From the NCBI GenBank assembly GCA_003155135.1, contig PMFN01000031.1, positions 175,658-239,657 on the forward strand: DNA of 64,000 bases, given 5' to 3'. The position numbers were made by a program, and so were the translations under genes. This document shows positions 40,780 through 49,654 of this stretch, piece after piece; position 1 is the first letter of the stretch, and each line of letters opens with the position of its first letter. The notes beneath the pieces were generated by a model. That model was not told the origin of the DNA. It was given only the letters and a program-made list of their open reading frames with translations, and did no database searches. Source of the DNA: Acidimicrobiaceae bacterium (GTDB taxonomy: Bacteria; Actinomycetota; Acidimicrobiia; Acidimicrobiales; RAAP-2).

Positions 40780-41589
40780 ATGACCGCAGCCGCAGATGGG
40801 GGACTCGAACGGGCGCGCCGCGTCCTCGCACTGGCCAGACGGGTGGTGGTCCTCGCCGGCGCGGGCATCTCCACGGACTCGGGCATCCCGGATTTCCGAG
40901 GGCCGCAGGGCGTGTGGACCAAGGACCCCGGGGCCGAGCGCCTCGCCACGTTGGACGCCTACATGACCGACCCCGAGGTGCGGCGCCGGGCGTGGCAGGT
41001 GCGCCTCCACTCGCCCGCATGGGAGGCACGGCCGAACGCGGGGCACCGCGCCCTGGTCGAGCTCGAGCGTGACGGGCGGCTCACCCTGCTCGTCACCCAG
41101 AACATCGACGGGCTCCACCAGCTGGCGGGAAACGACCCTCACCGCGTGGTCGAGATCCACGGCACCATGCGCGACATCGTGTGCATGCGCTGCGGGGCCC
41201 GCACGGCCGCCCCCGCCGTCATCGAACGGGTGCGCGCCGGCGAGAAGGACCCGCACTGCGAGACGACGTTCGAAGGGGCGAACTGCGGCGGCATTCTCAA
41301 GTCCGCCACCATCAGCTTCGGCCAGCAGCTCTCGGTGATCGATCTCGCCCGGGCCCAGCTGGCCGTCGAGGACGCCGACGTACTGCTCTGCGTCGGTACC
41401 AGCCTCGGCGTCTACCCGGCGGCCGGTCTCGTCCCACTGGCGCTGGCTGCGGGGGCCAAAGTCGTGATCGCCAATGCCGAGGCGACGCCGTTCGACGACG
41501 AGGCAGCAGCCGTGGTGCGCGGCGCGCTGAGCGAACAACTCCCCCGGCTCGTCGAACCCATAGCCGAGGGCCCCGCCGCCGAAAGCTGA
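40780..41589 (+). CDS. cobB: NAD-dependent protein deacylase (sirtuin)
   Basis: A 269-residue Sir2 enzyme that removes acyl groups from lysines using NAD+. Motifs are VVVLAGAGISTDSGIPDFRG, LLVTQNIDGLHQLAG, the catalytic histidine H127 in EIHGTM, and zinc cysteines CMRC plus a second, widely spaced pair (C in DPHC, C in ANCGG). GTSLGVYPAAGL closes the NAD site. It lies back to back with an AMP-forming ligase. Such ligases are a classic sirtuin substrate class, because acylation of their C-terminal lysine inactivates them. Confidence 0.94.
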   Translation: MTAAADGGLERARRVLALARRVVVLAGAGISTDSGIPDFRGPQGVWTKDPGAERLATLDAYMTDPEVRRRAWQVRLHSPAWEARPNAGHRALVELERDGRLTLLVTQNIDGLHQLAGNDPHRVVEIHGTMRDIVCMRCGARTAAPAVIERVRAGEKDPHCETTFEGANCGGILKSATISFGQQLSVIDLARAQLAVEDADVLLCVGTSLGVYPAAGLVPLALAAGAKVVIANAEATPFDDEAAAVVRGALSEQLPRLVEPIAEGPAAES

Positions 41590-41610
41590 GCCCGAAAGGG
41601 GGCTGGGGGC

Positions 41611-41739
41611 TTAGTCCTTCGGTTTGCGCCGGGGTTTGAGGGCGAACCACCAGATGCTGGCCATCGTGCCCAGTACGCCGATGGCAGCCACCGGCTTGAT
41701 GAGCTTGCCCTTCTTCTTCCCCTCGGATCCCTCGGCCAT
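41611..41739 (-). CDS. 42-residue single-pass membrane protein
   Basis: Sequence MAEGSEGKKKGKLIKP, then the hydrophobic VAAIGVLGTMASIWWFAL and a basic tail KPRRKPKD. A lysine-rich start, one membrane helix and a basic end suggest a small membrane-anchored protein. TAGGCT stands six bases before the ATG at 41739 with no ribosome site, the same leaderless layout as its neighbours, which supports that it is real. I do not recognise a family. It sits between SDR and sirtuin, convergent with the latter. Confidence 0.65.
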   Translation of the reverse strand: MAEGSEGKKKGKLIKPVAAIGVLGTMASIWWFALKPRRKPKD

Positions 41740-41745
41740 GGCGGG

Positions 41746-41751
41746 AGCCTA
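41746..41751 (-). promoter_or_regulatory. -10 hexamer TAGGCT of the 42-residue protein
   Basis: TAGGCT is followed by exactly six bases and ATG. It overlaps the last codons of the upstream SDR gene. Confidence 0.55.
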
Positions 41752-42603
41752 CCGGCTGGTGGGCTGGGTTTTCTCTGGTGGGACCCGCAGGCGCACCTGC
41801 CCGACCTCGTGGCCCCCGAAGGCGAGTCCCAAGAGGTGCTCGGCGACCCAGGTCGCGCTCGCAAAGCTGGCCGACTCTTCGAGCTGGCGGTAGCGCGCCA
41901 CACTCGGGAGCTGGGCTGGGTCCGAGGCGCGCAGCTGCACCTGCATGTCGGTGTCGACGACACCGGGCGAGACGGCGAACGCGACCAGGCCCGCGTCACG
42001 CTCCTCGCGGGCGACGACCTCGGTTGCCATCTCCACGGCCGCCTTGGCCGCACAGTAGGTGGCGAGGCCGGACGAGGGGTTGGTGGCGAGGCCCGAGGAG
42101 ATGTTGACGAGCACCCCCGTCCCGGCGCGCCCCCGTACGTGGGCAGCGAAAAGGGCCGAGCCATAGAGGACGCCGCTCACGTCGACGGCCGTGGCGCGCC
42201 CCACTTCCTCGGGTGGCGCCAGGCGGAGCGGTCCGACCGGCCCGAGCACGCCGGCGTTGTTGATCCACATGTCGATGCGACCGAACCGCTCGAGGACCCG
42301 TTCGGCGAAGGCCGCCAGGGCTCGGGGATCGGCGACGTCGACGGCGGCCGCCACCGGCGCGACCGCCGCCTCGATCACCCCGTCATGGGCCCGGGGCCTC
42401 GTGACCGCCACCAGTTCGGGCCGGTGCCGGGCGCAGAGCCCGAGGGCAATGCCCGCCGACGCCAGATGGGCGGCGATCCCCGCACCGAGCCCGCGGCTGG
42501 CCCCGGTCACGACCGCCACCTTGCCGCTCAGCGCCTCGCGGCGCTCCGCATCGCTTCGAAAGAGCGCCCCGAGGGGCCACGCCGGGTCGGGTGCCGTCGT
42601 CAT
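41749..42603 (-). CDS. Short-chain dehydrogenase/reductase
   Basis: A 284-residue NAD(P)-dependent oxidoreductase. Motifs: VVTGASRGLGAGIAAHLA, INNAGVLGPVG, the serine in NISSGLA and YCAAK with the catalytic Tyr and Lys. The N-terminal 25 residues before the fold are short and uninformative. The ATG at 42603 overlaps the stop codon of the PuuD-like gene (ATGA), so the two are translationally coupled. The substrate is unknown; an amino-alcohol or aldehyde from polyamine breakdown is possible. Confidence 0.88.
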   Translation of the reverse strand: MTTAPDPAWPLGALFRSDAERREALSGKVAVVTGASRGLGAGIAAHLASAGIALGLCARHRPELVAVTRPRAHDGVIEAAVAPVAAAVDVADPRALAAFAERVLERFGRIDMWINNAGVLGPVGPLRLAPPEEVGRATAVDVSGVLYGSALFAAHVRGRAGTGVLVNISSGLATNPSSGLATYCAAKAAVEMATEVVAREERDAGLVAFAVSPGVVDTDMQVQLRASDPAQLPSVARYRQLEESASFASATWVAEHLLGLAFGGHEVGQVRLRVPPEKTQPTSR

Positions 42604-43319
42604 CGGACCGCGTCGACCAGCGCCCGGAACGGCCGGAGGTCCCGCCCCTCCTCGGGGTGCCACTGTACGCCCACGACGAAGCGGGCACGGGGCAGCTCGG
42701 CCGCCTCGACGAGCCCGTCGGCAACCGAGCGGGCGCTGACCATCAGCCCCTCCCCCAACCGCTCGACGGCCTGGTGGTGCGAGCAGCGCACCGTCGCCTT
42801 GTCGCCGAAGATCGCTGCGGTCACCGTGCCGGGCACCGTGGTCACGTCCATGTCGGAGAAGGCGCCCCCCTCGGGCTGGTGCTCGCGGTGCTCGACGATG
42901 TCGGGGACGTGCTGGTGCAGCGTGCCGCCGAGCACCACGTTCACGAGCTGGAGACCCCGGCAGATGGCGAGCACGGGCAGGTCGGCGTCGAGGGCGGCCT
43001 CGGCCAGGGCGCGCTCGGACTCGTCTCGCACGGGTTCGGCTCCCCCCGCTTCGGGGTGCAGCGGCGCCCCGTAGTGGCCGGGGTCGAGATCGGGTCCTCC
43101 CACGAGGACGAGGCCATCGAGGGCGGCAACGACGTCGGCCGCCCCCTCCCCGGGCCCGCCACTCGCATCCCGACACGGCGGCAGGAGCACCGGGCGGGCA
43201 CCGGCCGCGGCCACCAGCTCGAAGTACTCGTTGGCCAGGAAGGCGGCCGGGCGGTCCCAACGCCCGAAGCGGGCGGTGGCGTAGTAGGTGGTGAGGCCGA
43301 TGATCGGCACGGTGCGCAC
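42600..43319 (-). CDS. puuD: Gamma-glutamyl-GABA hydrolase-like class I amidase
   Basis: A 239-residue glutamine-amidotransferase-like hydrolase of the PuuD kind, which frees GABA from gamma-glutamyl-GABA. The nucleophile is C120 in LAICRGLQLVNVVLGGTLHQ, and the His-Glu pair is in VQWHPEE. LVGGPDLDPGHYG is the family signature after the first strand. The GTG at 43319 is divergent from the glutamine-synthetase-like gene at 43413, 93 bases away. Together they fit gamma-glutamylated polyamine catabolism. Other gamma-glutamyl amide substrates cannot be excluded. Confidence 0.85.
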   Translation of the reverse strand: MRTVPIIGLTTYYATARFGRWDRPAAFLANEYFELVAAAGARPVLLPPCRDASGGPGEGAADVVAALDGLVLVGGPDLDPGHYGAPLHPEAGGAEPVRDESERALAEAALDADLPVLAICRGLQLVNVVLGGTLHQHVPDIVEHREHQPEGGAFSDMDVTTVPGTVTAAIFGDKATVRCSHHQAVERLGEGLMVSARSVADGLVEAAELPRARFVVGVQWHPEEGRDLRPFRALVDAVR

Positions 43320-43401
43320 GCCCTAAGTATCCACCGGGCGCACCGCGCGCGGGTCGTGCCCGGGTCGTGTGCGGACCGCCCCCGGCGGGCGGAGCCGGGC
43401 G

Positions 43402-43407
43402 TAGAGT
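43402..43407 (+). promoter_or_regulatory. -10 hexamer TAGAGT of the glnA-like gene
   Basis: TAGAGT ends five bases before the ATG at 43413 and no ribosome site is visible, so the transcript is probably leaderless. Confidence 0.55.
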
Positions 43408-43412
43408 GCCGC

Positions 43413-44771
43413 ATGCTCGACATTGAGGCACTGCGCACGCTCATCGCCGAAGGCTCGGTGGACACCGTGGTCGTGGCGTTCCCCGACCTCCAGGGCCGCC
43501 CCGTCGGCAAGCGCGTCACCGGTGACTTCTTCGTCCACCACGTGGCTGAGCACGGGATCGAGGCGTGCGACTACCTGCTTGCCGTCGACGTCGACGTGGA
43601 GCCCCTCGAGGGCTACACGTTCACCAACTGGGACACCGGCTACGGCGACATGGAAGCGCGCCTCGACCCCGCCACCATCCGGCTGCTGCCCTGGCTGCCC
43701 GGCACCGCCATGGTGATCTGTGACCTCCTCGACGCCGACGGCCGCCCCATCGAGGTCTCCCCCCGCCAGATCCTGCGCCGCCAGATCGAGCGCGCGGCGG
43801 AGCGCGGCATGGAGATCCGTTGCGCCACCGAGCTCGAGTTCTACCTGTTCAAGGACTCCTACGAGGAGGCTGCGGCCAAGCACTGGCAGGGGCTCGTGCC
43901 CCACAGCCACACCGTCGAGGACTACCAGCTCCTCCAGACCTCGCGCGAGGAGTACATCCTGCGGCGCATCAGGAACGAGATGATCGGGGCGCGCATCCCC
44001 GTCGAGTTCTCGAAGGGCGAGACCGGCCACGGCCAGCACGAGGTGAACGTCACCTTCGCCGAGGCGCTCGAGACCGCCGACCGCCACCTCGTGTTCAAGA
44101 ACGGCGTGAAGGAGATCGCCGCCCAAGAGGGCCGCGCCGCGTCCTTCATGGCCAAGTGGTCGATGGACGAGGCCGGGTCGTCGTGCCACATCCACACGAG
44201 CGCGTGGACCCCGGGGACCGAGTCGGCACTCATGTACGACCCCGAGGACCCCACCGCCCTCTCGGTGCTGGGCAGCCAGTTCCTGGCCGGCCAAATCCAC
44301 GCCGCGCGCCAGCTCTCGTGGTGCTACGCCCCCTACATCAACTCCTACCGGCGCTTCGTGCCCGGCAGCTGGGCGCCGACGGCGACGGTGTGGGGCGAGG
44401 ACAACCGCACGTGCGGCTTCCGGGTGGTCGGGCGCGGGTCCGCCCGGCGCATCGAGTGCCGGATCCCCGGCGCCGACGTCAACCCCTACCTGGCCCTCGC
44501 CGCGGCCATCGCCAGCGGCATCTACGGCATCGACCACGGGCTCGAGCTGGCCGAGCCCTACGCCACCAACGCCTACGACGCGCCCGACGTGGGTCGCATC
44601 CCCTCGACGCTGATCGAGGCCCTGGGCGAGCTCGAATCGAGCGAGGTGGCCGCCGAGGCCTTCGGCCCCGCCGTGCACCACCATCTCTTCAACACCGCCC
44701 GCCTCGAGTGGGAGCACTCGAACCGCGTCGTCACCGACTGGGAGCTCGAACGCAACTTCGAGCGCATCTGA
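43413..44771 (+). CDS. Glutamine-synthetase-like gamma-glutamyl-amine ligase
   Basis: A 452-residue GS-fold enzyme, close to PuuA/GlnA3-like ligases rather than ordinary GlnA. The ammonia/Mg region is ATELEFYLFKDSYEEA, then FSKGETGHGQHEVNV, the histidine of DEAGSSCHIHTSAW and RIECRIPGADVNPYLALAAAIASG. The adenylylation tyrosine loop of GlnA is absent. I infer ATP-dependent coupling of glutamate to an amine such as putrescine. It is transcribed away from the PuuD-like amidase and ends two bases before the GH65 gene, which converges on it. Confidence 0.85.
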   Translation: MLDIEALRTLIAEGSVDTVVVAFPDLQGRPVGKRVTGDFFVHHVAEHGIEACDYLLAVDVDVEPLEGYTFTNWDTGYGDMEARLDPATIRLLPWLPGTAMVICDLLDADGRPIEVSPRQILRRQIERAAERGMEIRCATELEFYLFKDSYEEAAAKHWQGLVPHSHTVEDYQLLQTSREEYILRRIRNEMIGARIPVEFSKGETGHGQHEVNVTFAEALETADRHLVFKNGVKEIAAQEGRAASFMAKWSMDEAGSSCHIHTSAWTPGTESALMYDPEDPTALSVLGSQFLAGQIHAARQLSWCYAPYINSYRRFVPGSWAPTATVWGEDNRTCGFRVVGRGSARRIECRIPGADVNPYLALAAAIASGIYGIDHGLELAEPYATNAYDAPDVGRIPSTLIEALGELESSEVAAEAFGPAVHHHLFNTARLEWEHSNRVVTDWELERNFERI

Positions 44772-44772
44772 C

Positions 44773-47700
44773 TCAGTGGTCGATCGGGCGCTCCACCACG
44801 TCGCCTGCGTGGAGGACCAGCTCCTCGTCCCCGAAGACGATCACGAACGGTGCGCCGCTGCCCGAGTGCAGGTGGACCCGGGCGCGCGTGTGGTCGATGT
44901 CGATGTCGAGGACATGGCCGCGATACGCGATGGGCACGTTGATCGACTCGAGCTCGGGCGGCAGCATCGGGTTCAGGTGGAGGCGGTCGTCTCGCACTTC
45001 GAGGCCGGTGTAGCAGCGCTGGAGGATGTCGATGGTGCCCGCCATGGCACCGAGGTGGATCCCCTCCCGTGTCGTGCCGCCCTGGATGTCAGCGATGTCA
45101 GAGGAGAGCGCCTCGTCGAAGTACCGCCACGAGTCGGCCCGGTCCGCCCGGGCGCTCACCCAGGCGTGCACGACGCGTGCGAGCGTCGATCCCTGGGTGG
45201 AGCGCTCCTCGTAGTACTCGATCGTGCGCTGGAGCGTCTCGGGCGCAAGCTCGTAACCGAGGCGCTGAAGCACCTGGCGGAGCTCCTCGGCCGAGAGCAG
45301 GTAGAAGAGCATGAGCGTGTCGGGCTGCTTGGCCACCTGGTAGTGGTTGGTGCTGTCGCCTTCTGACTCCAAGATGAGGTCGAGGCGCCCGAGGTTCCCG
45401 TACTGCGCCCGGTAGCGCTCGAAGTCGAACTGCAGGAGCTTCTCGTAGCCGTCGAACTGGCTGATCACCCCCTCGTGGAAGGGGACGTACAGCAGGCGTG
45501 ACACCGCTTCCATGTGGTCCAGTTCGTCCTGGCCCATGCCGATGCGCTCGAGGACGCCGTCGCGCGGGTTGTGCGCCAGGGTCTCGGCGAGCTCGAGGAC
45601 GCGCGCCAACAGCCAGGCGCAGAGCACGTTCGTGTACGCGTTGTCGTCGATGCCCGGCGCCACCGTCCCCGGGTACCCGTCGTGGAACTCGTCGGGCCCC
45701 ATCACGCCGCGGATGCGGTAGCGGCCGATCGCCTCGTCGAAGGTGGCGAGACTCGTGAAGAAACGCGCGATCTCGAAGAGGACCTCGGAGGGCGCTCCCA
45801 AGAAGAGCTCGGTGTCGCCCGTGCTCTGCCAGTGCTGCCAGAGCTCGTAGGCAACGGCGAGGCCGACGTGGCGCTGCCGGGACGAGCGGTCGGGCATCCA
45901 GCGCGCCGAGCGCGAGTTGAACAACATGTTGGGGGTCTCGTCGCGGCCGTCGCTCGCGCTCTGCCACGGGTACATCGCCCCGCGGTGCCCCGCCGCCTTC
46001 GCCGCATGGCGCGCCTCGTCGAGGCGGCGCCACCGGTAGGCGAGGAGGGCCCGAGCGGTTTCGGGGAAGCGGTAGTTGAGCACCGGAAAGACGAAGAGCT
46101 CGTCCCAGAAGATGTGGCCCCGGTACCCCTCGCCGTGCAGGCCCCGCGCGCCCAACCCGACGTCGAGCTCGCCCACATGGGGGGACGCCACCTGGAGCGT
46201 GTGGAACATGTGCAGATTGATGACCCTGCCCTGGTTCCCCTCTTCGGTGACGACATCGAGATGCGCACGGTGCCAGAGTCGGTCCCAGGCGAGGGCGTGC
46301 GAGCGCAGAAGTTCGTCGAAGGTCCCCGCACGCGCCACGTCCTGTCGGGCGGCGAGGAGTGGCTCCGAGACGGAGCGGTCGCGCGAGTTGTGCAGGCTCA
46401 CCACCTTCTCGAGGTGCACCGAGCCCCCGGCCCCGACCTCGACCACCAGGTCGTGGCCGATGGCGACGGTCACCGGTTCCTCCTCGTGGGACGGGTCTAC
46501 CGGGATGGTCACGCGGTGCACGGCCGCCGACCTCGGCAGTGGCTGGACCACGGTGCGAGCGGCCGTGGCCACGCGGACCTTGGACTGGTTCGTGCTCATG
46601 ACGATCCAGGAGAAATCCGGCAGGTCCACGCCGCTCGCCTCGGGCTCGAGGTGCGGGTGGGGAAGGAGCCGCTCTTCGACCGTCTCGCTGGTGGTCACCG
46701 AGCCGTCGAGGACGCTGCGCAGCTCGACCGTGCCCTCCCAGTTGCGCGGCACGAGCACGAGCTCGATGGCGCACAGGTGCGGTGTGGCCATCGACACCAG
46801 CCGCCGCTCGGTGACCGACGTGATGTTGCCGTAGGCGTCGGTGACGTCGAAGAACCGCCGCAGGACGCCCCGACGCAGGTCGATGCGGCTGCGGTGGTCG
46901 CTCACGATGGTGCCGGGCTCGCCCATCCACCCCCCGCCGTCCACCCGGAAGTTGACGGGGAGCCAGTTGGTGACGTTGACCAGGCCCTCCTCTTCGACCT
47001 CCCGGCCCTCGAGCACCGTGTGGACCCGGTTGAACAGCCCGGCGACGTAGGTGCCCGGGTACGAGACCCCGTCGTCGGTGGCGAAGCAGCGGGCCCCCCT
47101 CGTCCCGAGGTAGCCGTTGCCGAGCGTGGTGAGCGACTCGCGCATGCCCTCGGAGGCGGGTTCGGTGTCGTCGAGCTCGAAGTGCCAGGCGTCCTCCGCT
47201 GGGCCTCTGCCTTCGAGCACGAGCGCCCCGAGGTCGGCGACGACCACGTCGGCACCCCCGTCGAAGAGTCCGGACGGGTCATCGTGGCGGTCGACGCCGA
47301 CCACGAGGCCGAACCCCCCGGCACGCCCGGCGGCCACCCCCGCCACGGCGTCTTCGACCACCGCCGCCTCCGAGGGTGCGACCCCGAGGCGGCGGGCGGC
47401 CTCGAGGAACATCGCCGGCGCGGGCTTCCCCGCCAGGCCCATCGCCGCGGCCGAGTTGCCGTCGACCCGCGCCTGGACGAGCGGGGTGATGCCGGCCAGT
47501 TCGAGGACCTCGGCGCAGTGCCGGCTGGCTGAGACCACGCCGATGGGGACCTCGCGGCGCGCCAGCTCGTCGAGCAGCTCGAGCGAGGACGGGAACGGCC
47601 GCGGGCCTTCCTTCTCCAGCCGTTGGCGGTAGTCGGCGTCCTTCAGGTTGGCCACCGCCCACGTGCTGCGTGTGCCCGGCTCGTCCTCCGGCGCGCCCTC

Positions 47701-47958
47701 GGGGAGCTCGATGCCGCGGTCGGCCAGGACGTTGCGCACCCCGTCGAGGCGCGACTCGCCGTCGACCAGTCGGCGGTAGTCGTCGCCGGTGAAAGGAGCC
47801 GGCGTCGTGTCGGGCTGCGCCTCGAAGAGCGTGGCAAAGCTCGTCGACCACGCCTCCTCGTGCAGGCTGGCCGTGTCGGTCAGCACCCCATCGAGGTCGA
47901 AGATCACGGCCTCGATGCGGTCCAAGGAGAGGACGGGCGGGCGGTCCGGGGACGCCAT
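44773..47958 (-). CDS. HAD (beta-phosphoglucomutase)-GH65 phosphorylase fusion
   Basis: A 1061-residue two-enzyme chain. Residues 15-240 are a HAD domain of the beta-phosphoglucomutase kind: DLDGVLTD (D21, D23), KPAPAMFLEAARRLGV and VVEDAVAGVAAG. From about 270 comes glycoside hydrolase family 65: an N-terminal beta-sandwich, then the (alpha/alpha)6 barrel with the catalytic acid E757 in GVMGPDEFHDG, the phosphate-binding KQPD at 877-880 and GGTTREGIHLGAMAGT. The pair would split an alpha-glucoside with phosphate and turn beta-glucose-1-phosphate into glucose-6-phosphate. Trehalose, kojibiose or similar are candidate substrates. It is two bases after the FGGY kinase. No transporter is next to it. 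Confidence 0.9.
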   Translation of the reverse strand: MASPDRPPVLSLDRIEAVIFDLDGVLTDTASLHEEAWSTSFATLFEAQPDTTPAPFTGDDYRRLVDGESRLDGVRNVLADRGIELPEGAPEDEPGTRSTWAVANLKDADYRQRLEKEGPRPFPSSLELLDELARREVPIGVVSASRHCAEVLELAGITPLVQARVDGNSAAAMGLAGKPAPAMFLEAARRLGVAPSEAAVVEDAVAGVAAGRAGGFGLVVGVDRHDDPSGLFDGGADVVVADLGALVLEGRGPAEDAWHFELDDTEPASEGMRESLTTLGNGYLGTRGARCFATDDGVSYPGTYVAGLFNRVHTVLEGREVEEEGLVNVTNWLPVNFRVDGGGWMGEPGTIVSDHRSRIDLRRGVLRRFFDVTDAYGNITSVTERRLVSMATPHLCAIELVLVPRNWEGTVELRSVLDGSVTTSETVEERLLPHPHLEPEASGVDLPDFSWIVMSTNQSKVRVATAARTVVQPLPRSAAVHRVTIPVDPSHEEEPVTVAIGHDLVVEVGAGGSVHLEKVVSLHNSRDRSVSEPLLAARQDVARAGTFDELLRSHALAWDRLWHRAHLDVVTEEGNQGRVINLHMFHTLQVASPHVGELDVGLGARGLHGEGYRGHIFWDELFVFPVLNYRFPETARALLAYRWRRLDEARHAAKAAGHRGAMYPWQSASDGRDETPNMLFNSRSARWMPDRSSRQRHVGLAVAYELWQHWQSTGDTELFLGAPSEVLFEIARFFTSLATFDEAIGRYRIRGVMGPDEFHDGYPGTVAPGIDDNAYTNVLCAWLLARVLELAETLAHNPRDGVLERIGMGQDELDHMEAVSRLLYVPFHEGVISQFDGYEKLLQFDFERYRAQYGNLGRLDLILESEGDSTNHYQVAKQPDTLMLFYLLSAEELRQVLQRLGYELAPETLQRTIEYYEERSTQGSTLARVVHAWVSARADRADSWRYFDEALSSDIADIQGGTTREGIHLGAMAGTIDILQRCYTGLEVRDDRLHLNPMLPPELESINVPIAYRGHVLDIDIDHTRARVHLHSGSGAPFVIVFGDEELVLHAGDVVERPIDH

Positions 47959-47960
47959 GG

Positions 47961-49604
47961 TCAGTGGGACCCGCTCCCCAGGCGCCGCTGGTTCAAGTGC
48001 CGGTGGATGGCCTTGGTCTTCTTGTACAGCTCGACGAACTCGGCGGCCACTTCGTCGTAGAGCGGGGCGACGTCGGGGTTCGGCTCGAACACCGCGCTCG
48101 AGCGGACCATCGAAGGGATGTCCCCCACCGCGACCCGGCCCGCCGCCACATGCGCCAGCAACCCCGCGCCGCGCACGTTCGCAAGGACAGGGTCGTCGAT
48201 CTGGCGGATGGTGCGCTTGCAGATGTCGGCGTGGAGCTGGCACCACAATGCCGAGTTGGCCCCTCCCCCGACGAAGGCCAGGCTCCCGAAGGGGCGCTTG
48301 CAGAAGCCCTCCACCGCCTCGAGCAGCCAGCGGGAGTTGAACGCCACACCCTCGAAGGCGGCGCGCACGAGGTCGGTCCGGGTGGTGGCGAGGCCCATGT
48401 TGTGGAAGCCGGCGCGGATGGTGTGGTCGTCGACGGGTGAGCGCTCACCGTTGAGCCACGGGGTGAAGACGACCCCGTTGGCGCCCGCCGGCACACGTGC
48501 CGCCACCTCGTTCAGCCGCTCGAGCGCGGCGTCGGGCCGTGGCGCACCGAGGCCGTCGTCGGGGTAGAGCACGTTGTCGAGCAGCCAGTTGAGGCACGCG
48601 CCCGCCGTCTCGTGCTCGTTGGCCACCAGGTAGCGGCCCGCCAGACCTGAGGGGATCGACGCCACGTTGGTGGTCGGTGACGTGCGCTTGAACGGCACGT
48701 GGCAGCTGATCCACGACGAGGTGCCGATGTAGAGGTGCGCGGCGAAGTCCCCGACCGCCCCCGAGCCCACGGCGGCCGAGTGCAGGTCGCCGGTGCCGGT
48801 CGCCACCGGGGTGCCGGCCAGGAGACCCATGTCACCGGCGGCGTCGGCCGAGAGCATCCCCATCACCGAGCCGGTCGGCACGAGCGGGGGGAGGCGGTCC
48901 GGGTCGAGGCCGGCCATCTTGACGAGGCCGGGGTGGTAGGCGACGGCGCCGATGTCACGGTTGTCGGTGACCCAGTGGGCGGTGATCGAGTCGAACGAGG
49001 CGCGCGCCCGGCCGGTCAGGCGCAGGTTCAGGTAATCGACCGGCTCCAAGAAGACCGCGGTCTGGTGATAGACGTCGGGGCGGTGGTGGCGCAGATAGGC
49101 GATGTGCCCGATCGGGTCCTTTCCCGAGAGGCTCGGCACGCCGCCGGTCAGCCGCACCCAGCGGGCCAGCTTGGTGACGTCGTAGCCCATCGCCGAGACG
49201 GGGCCGCCGAGCAGGGCGCGCACATCGGACGCGCCACGAGAGTCGAGCCAGATCAGCGCGTCGCAGACCGCCGCGCCGTCGGCCCCGACCGCCACGGTCC
49301 CCGACCACTGGGCGGTGCAGGCGACACCGACGACGTTCTCGGGTGCGACGCCGCCCTCGGCCATCGCCTGGCGGGCCGAGCGGCAGATCGCGTCCCACCA
49401 TTCGGCGGGCCGCTGCTCCGCCGCGCCGCCCTCGCCGAGCAGCAGGTCGACCGTGGCGAAGCCGTGGGCGGCGATGTGGCCGTCGGCGGCGACGAGGGCG
49501 ACCTTGGGCCCTCCGGTGCCGAGGTCGATGGCCAGCGCGTAGGCAGTGGCGGGATCGAGTGCGGGCAGCTCGCGACGAGCGACCTGGCGGACGTCGGCGA
49601 GCAC
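47961..49604 (-). CDS. FGGY-family carbohydrate kinase (xylulokinase-like)
   Basis: A 547-residue sugar or polyol kinase. YALAIDLGTGGPKVALV is the N-terminal phosphate-binding hairpin (D27), the middle carries ACTAQWSGTVAVG and DALIWLDSRG, and the C-terminal half contains GTGDLHSAAVGSGA and AFVGGGANSALWCQ, the second nucleotide-binding part. It is xylulokinase-like, but substrate choice in this family cannot be read by eye. The GTG at 49604 has TACGCT six bases upstream. It is directly upstream of the GH65 fusion and could phosphorylate the acceptor that phosphorolysis releases. Confidence 0.87.
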   Translation of the reverse strand: MLADVRQVARRELPALDPATAYALAIDLGTGGPKVALVAADGHIAAHGFATVDLLLGEGGAAEQRPAEWWDAICRSARQAMAEGGVAPENVVGVACTAQWSGTVAVGADGAAVCDALIWLDSRGASDVRALLGGPVSAMGYDVTKLARWVRLTGGVPSLSGKDPIGHIAYLRHHRPDVYHQTAVFLEPVDYLNLRLTGRARASFDSITAHWVTDNRDIGAVAYHPGLVKMAGLDPDRLPPLVPTGSVMGMLSADAAGDMGLLAGTPVATGTGDLHSAAVGSGAVGDFAAHLYIGTSSWISCHVPFKRTSPTTNVASIPSGLAGRYLVANEHETAGACLNWLLDNVLYPDDGLGAPRPDAALERLNEVAARVPAGANGVVFTPWLNGERSPVDDHTIRAGFHNMGLATTRTDLVRAAFEGVAFNSRWLLEAVEGFCKRPFGSLAFVGGGANSALWCQLHADICKRTIRQIDDPVLANVRGAGLLAHVAAGRVAVGDIPSMVRSSAVFEPNPDVAPLYDEVAAEFVELYKKTKAIHRHLNQRRLGSGSH

Positions 49605-49610
49605 GCAGCG

Positions 49611-49616
49611 AGCGTA
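49611..49616 (-). promoter_or_regulatory. -10 hexamer TACGCT of the FGGY kinase, leaderless-type
   Basis: TACGCT is followed by exactly six bases and the GTG start codon, the same hexamer and spacing as at the AMP-ligase. No Shine-Dalgarno sequence is present. Confidence 0.6.
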
Positions 49617-49654
49617 CCGCCCATGCCACCGCCGCACGCGGCGTTCGGGCGCGC

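Noticed and set aside
41588..41612. AGCCC-GAAAG-GGGCT hairpin as a bidirectional terminator
   Set aside because: The stem is short with a doubtful register and no T-run; not strong enough to list.
44773..48246. Longer GH65 fusion including another 96 residues
   Set aside because: The extra frame lies inside the FGGY kinase gene. The kinase stop is three bases before the fusion's ATG at 47958, so the extension is a shadow.
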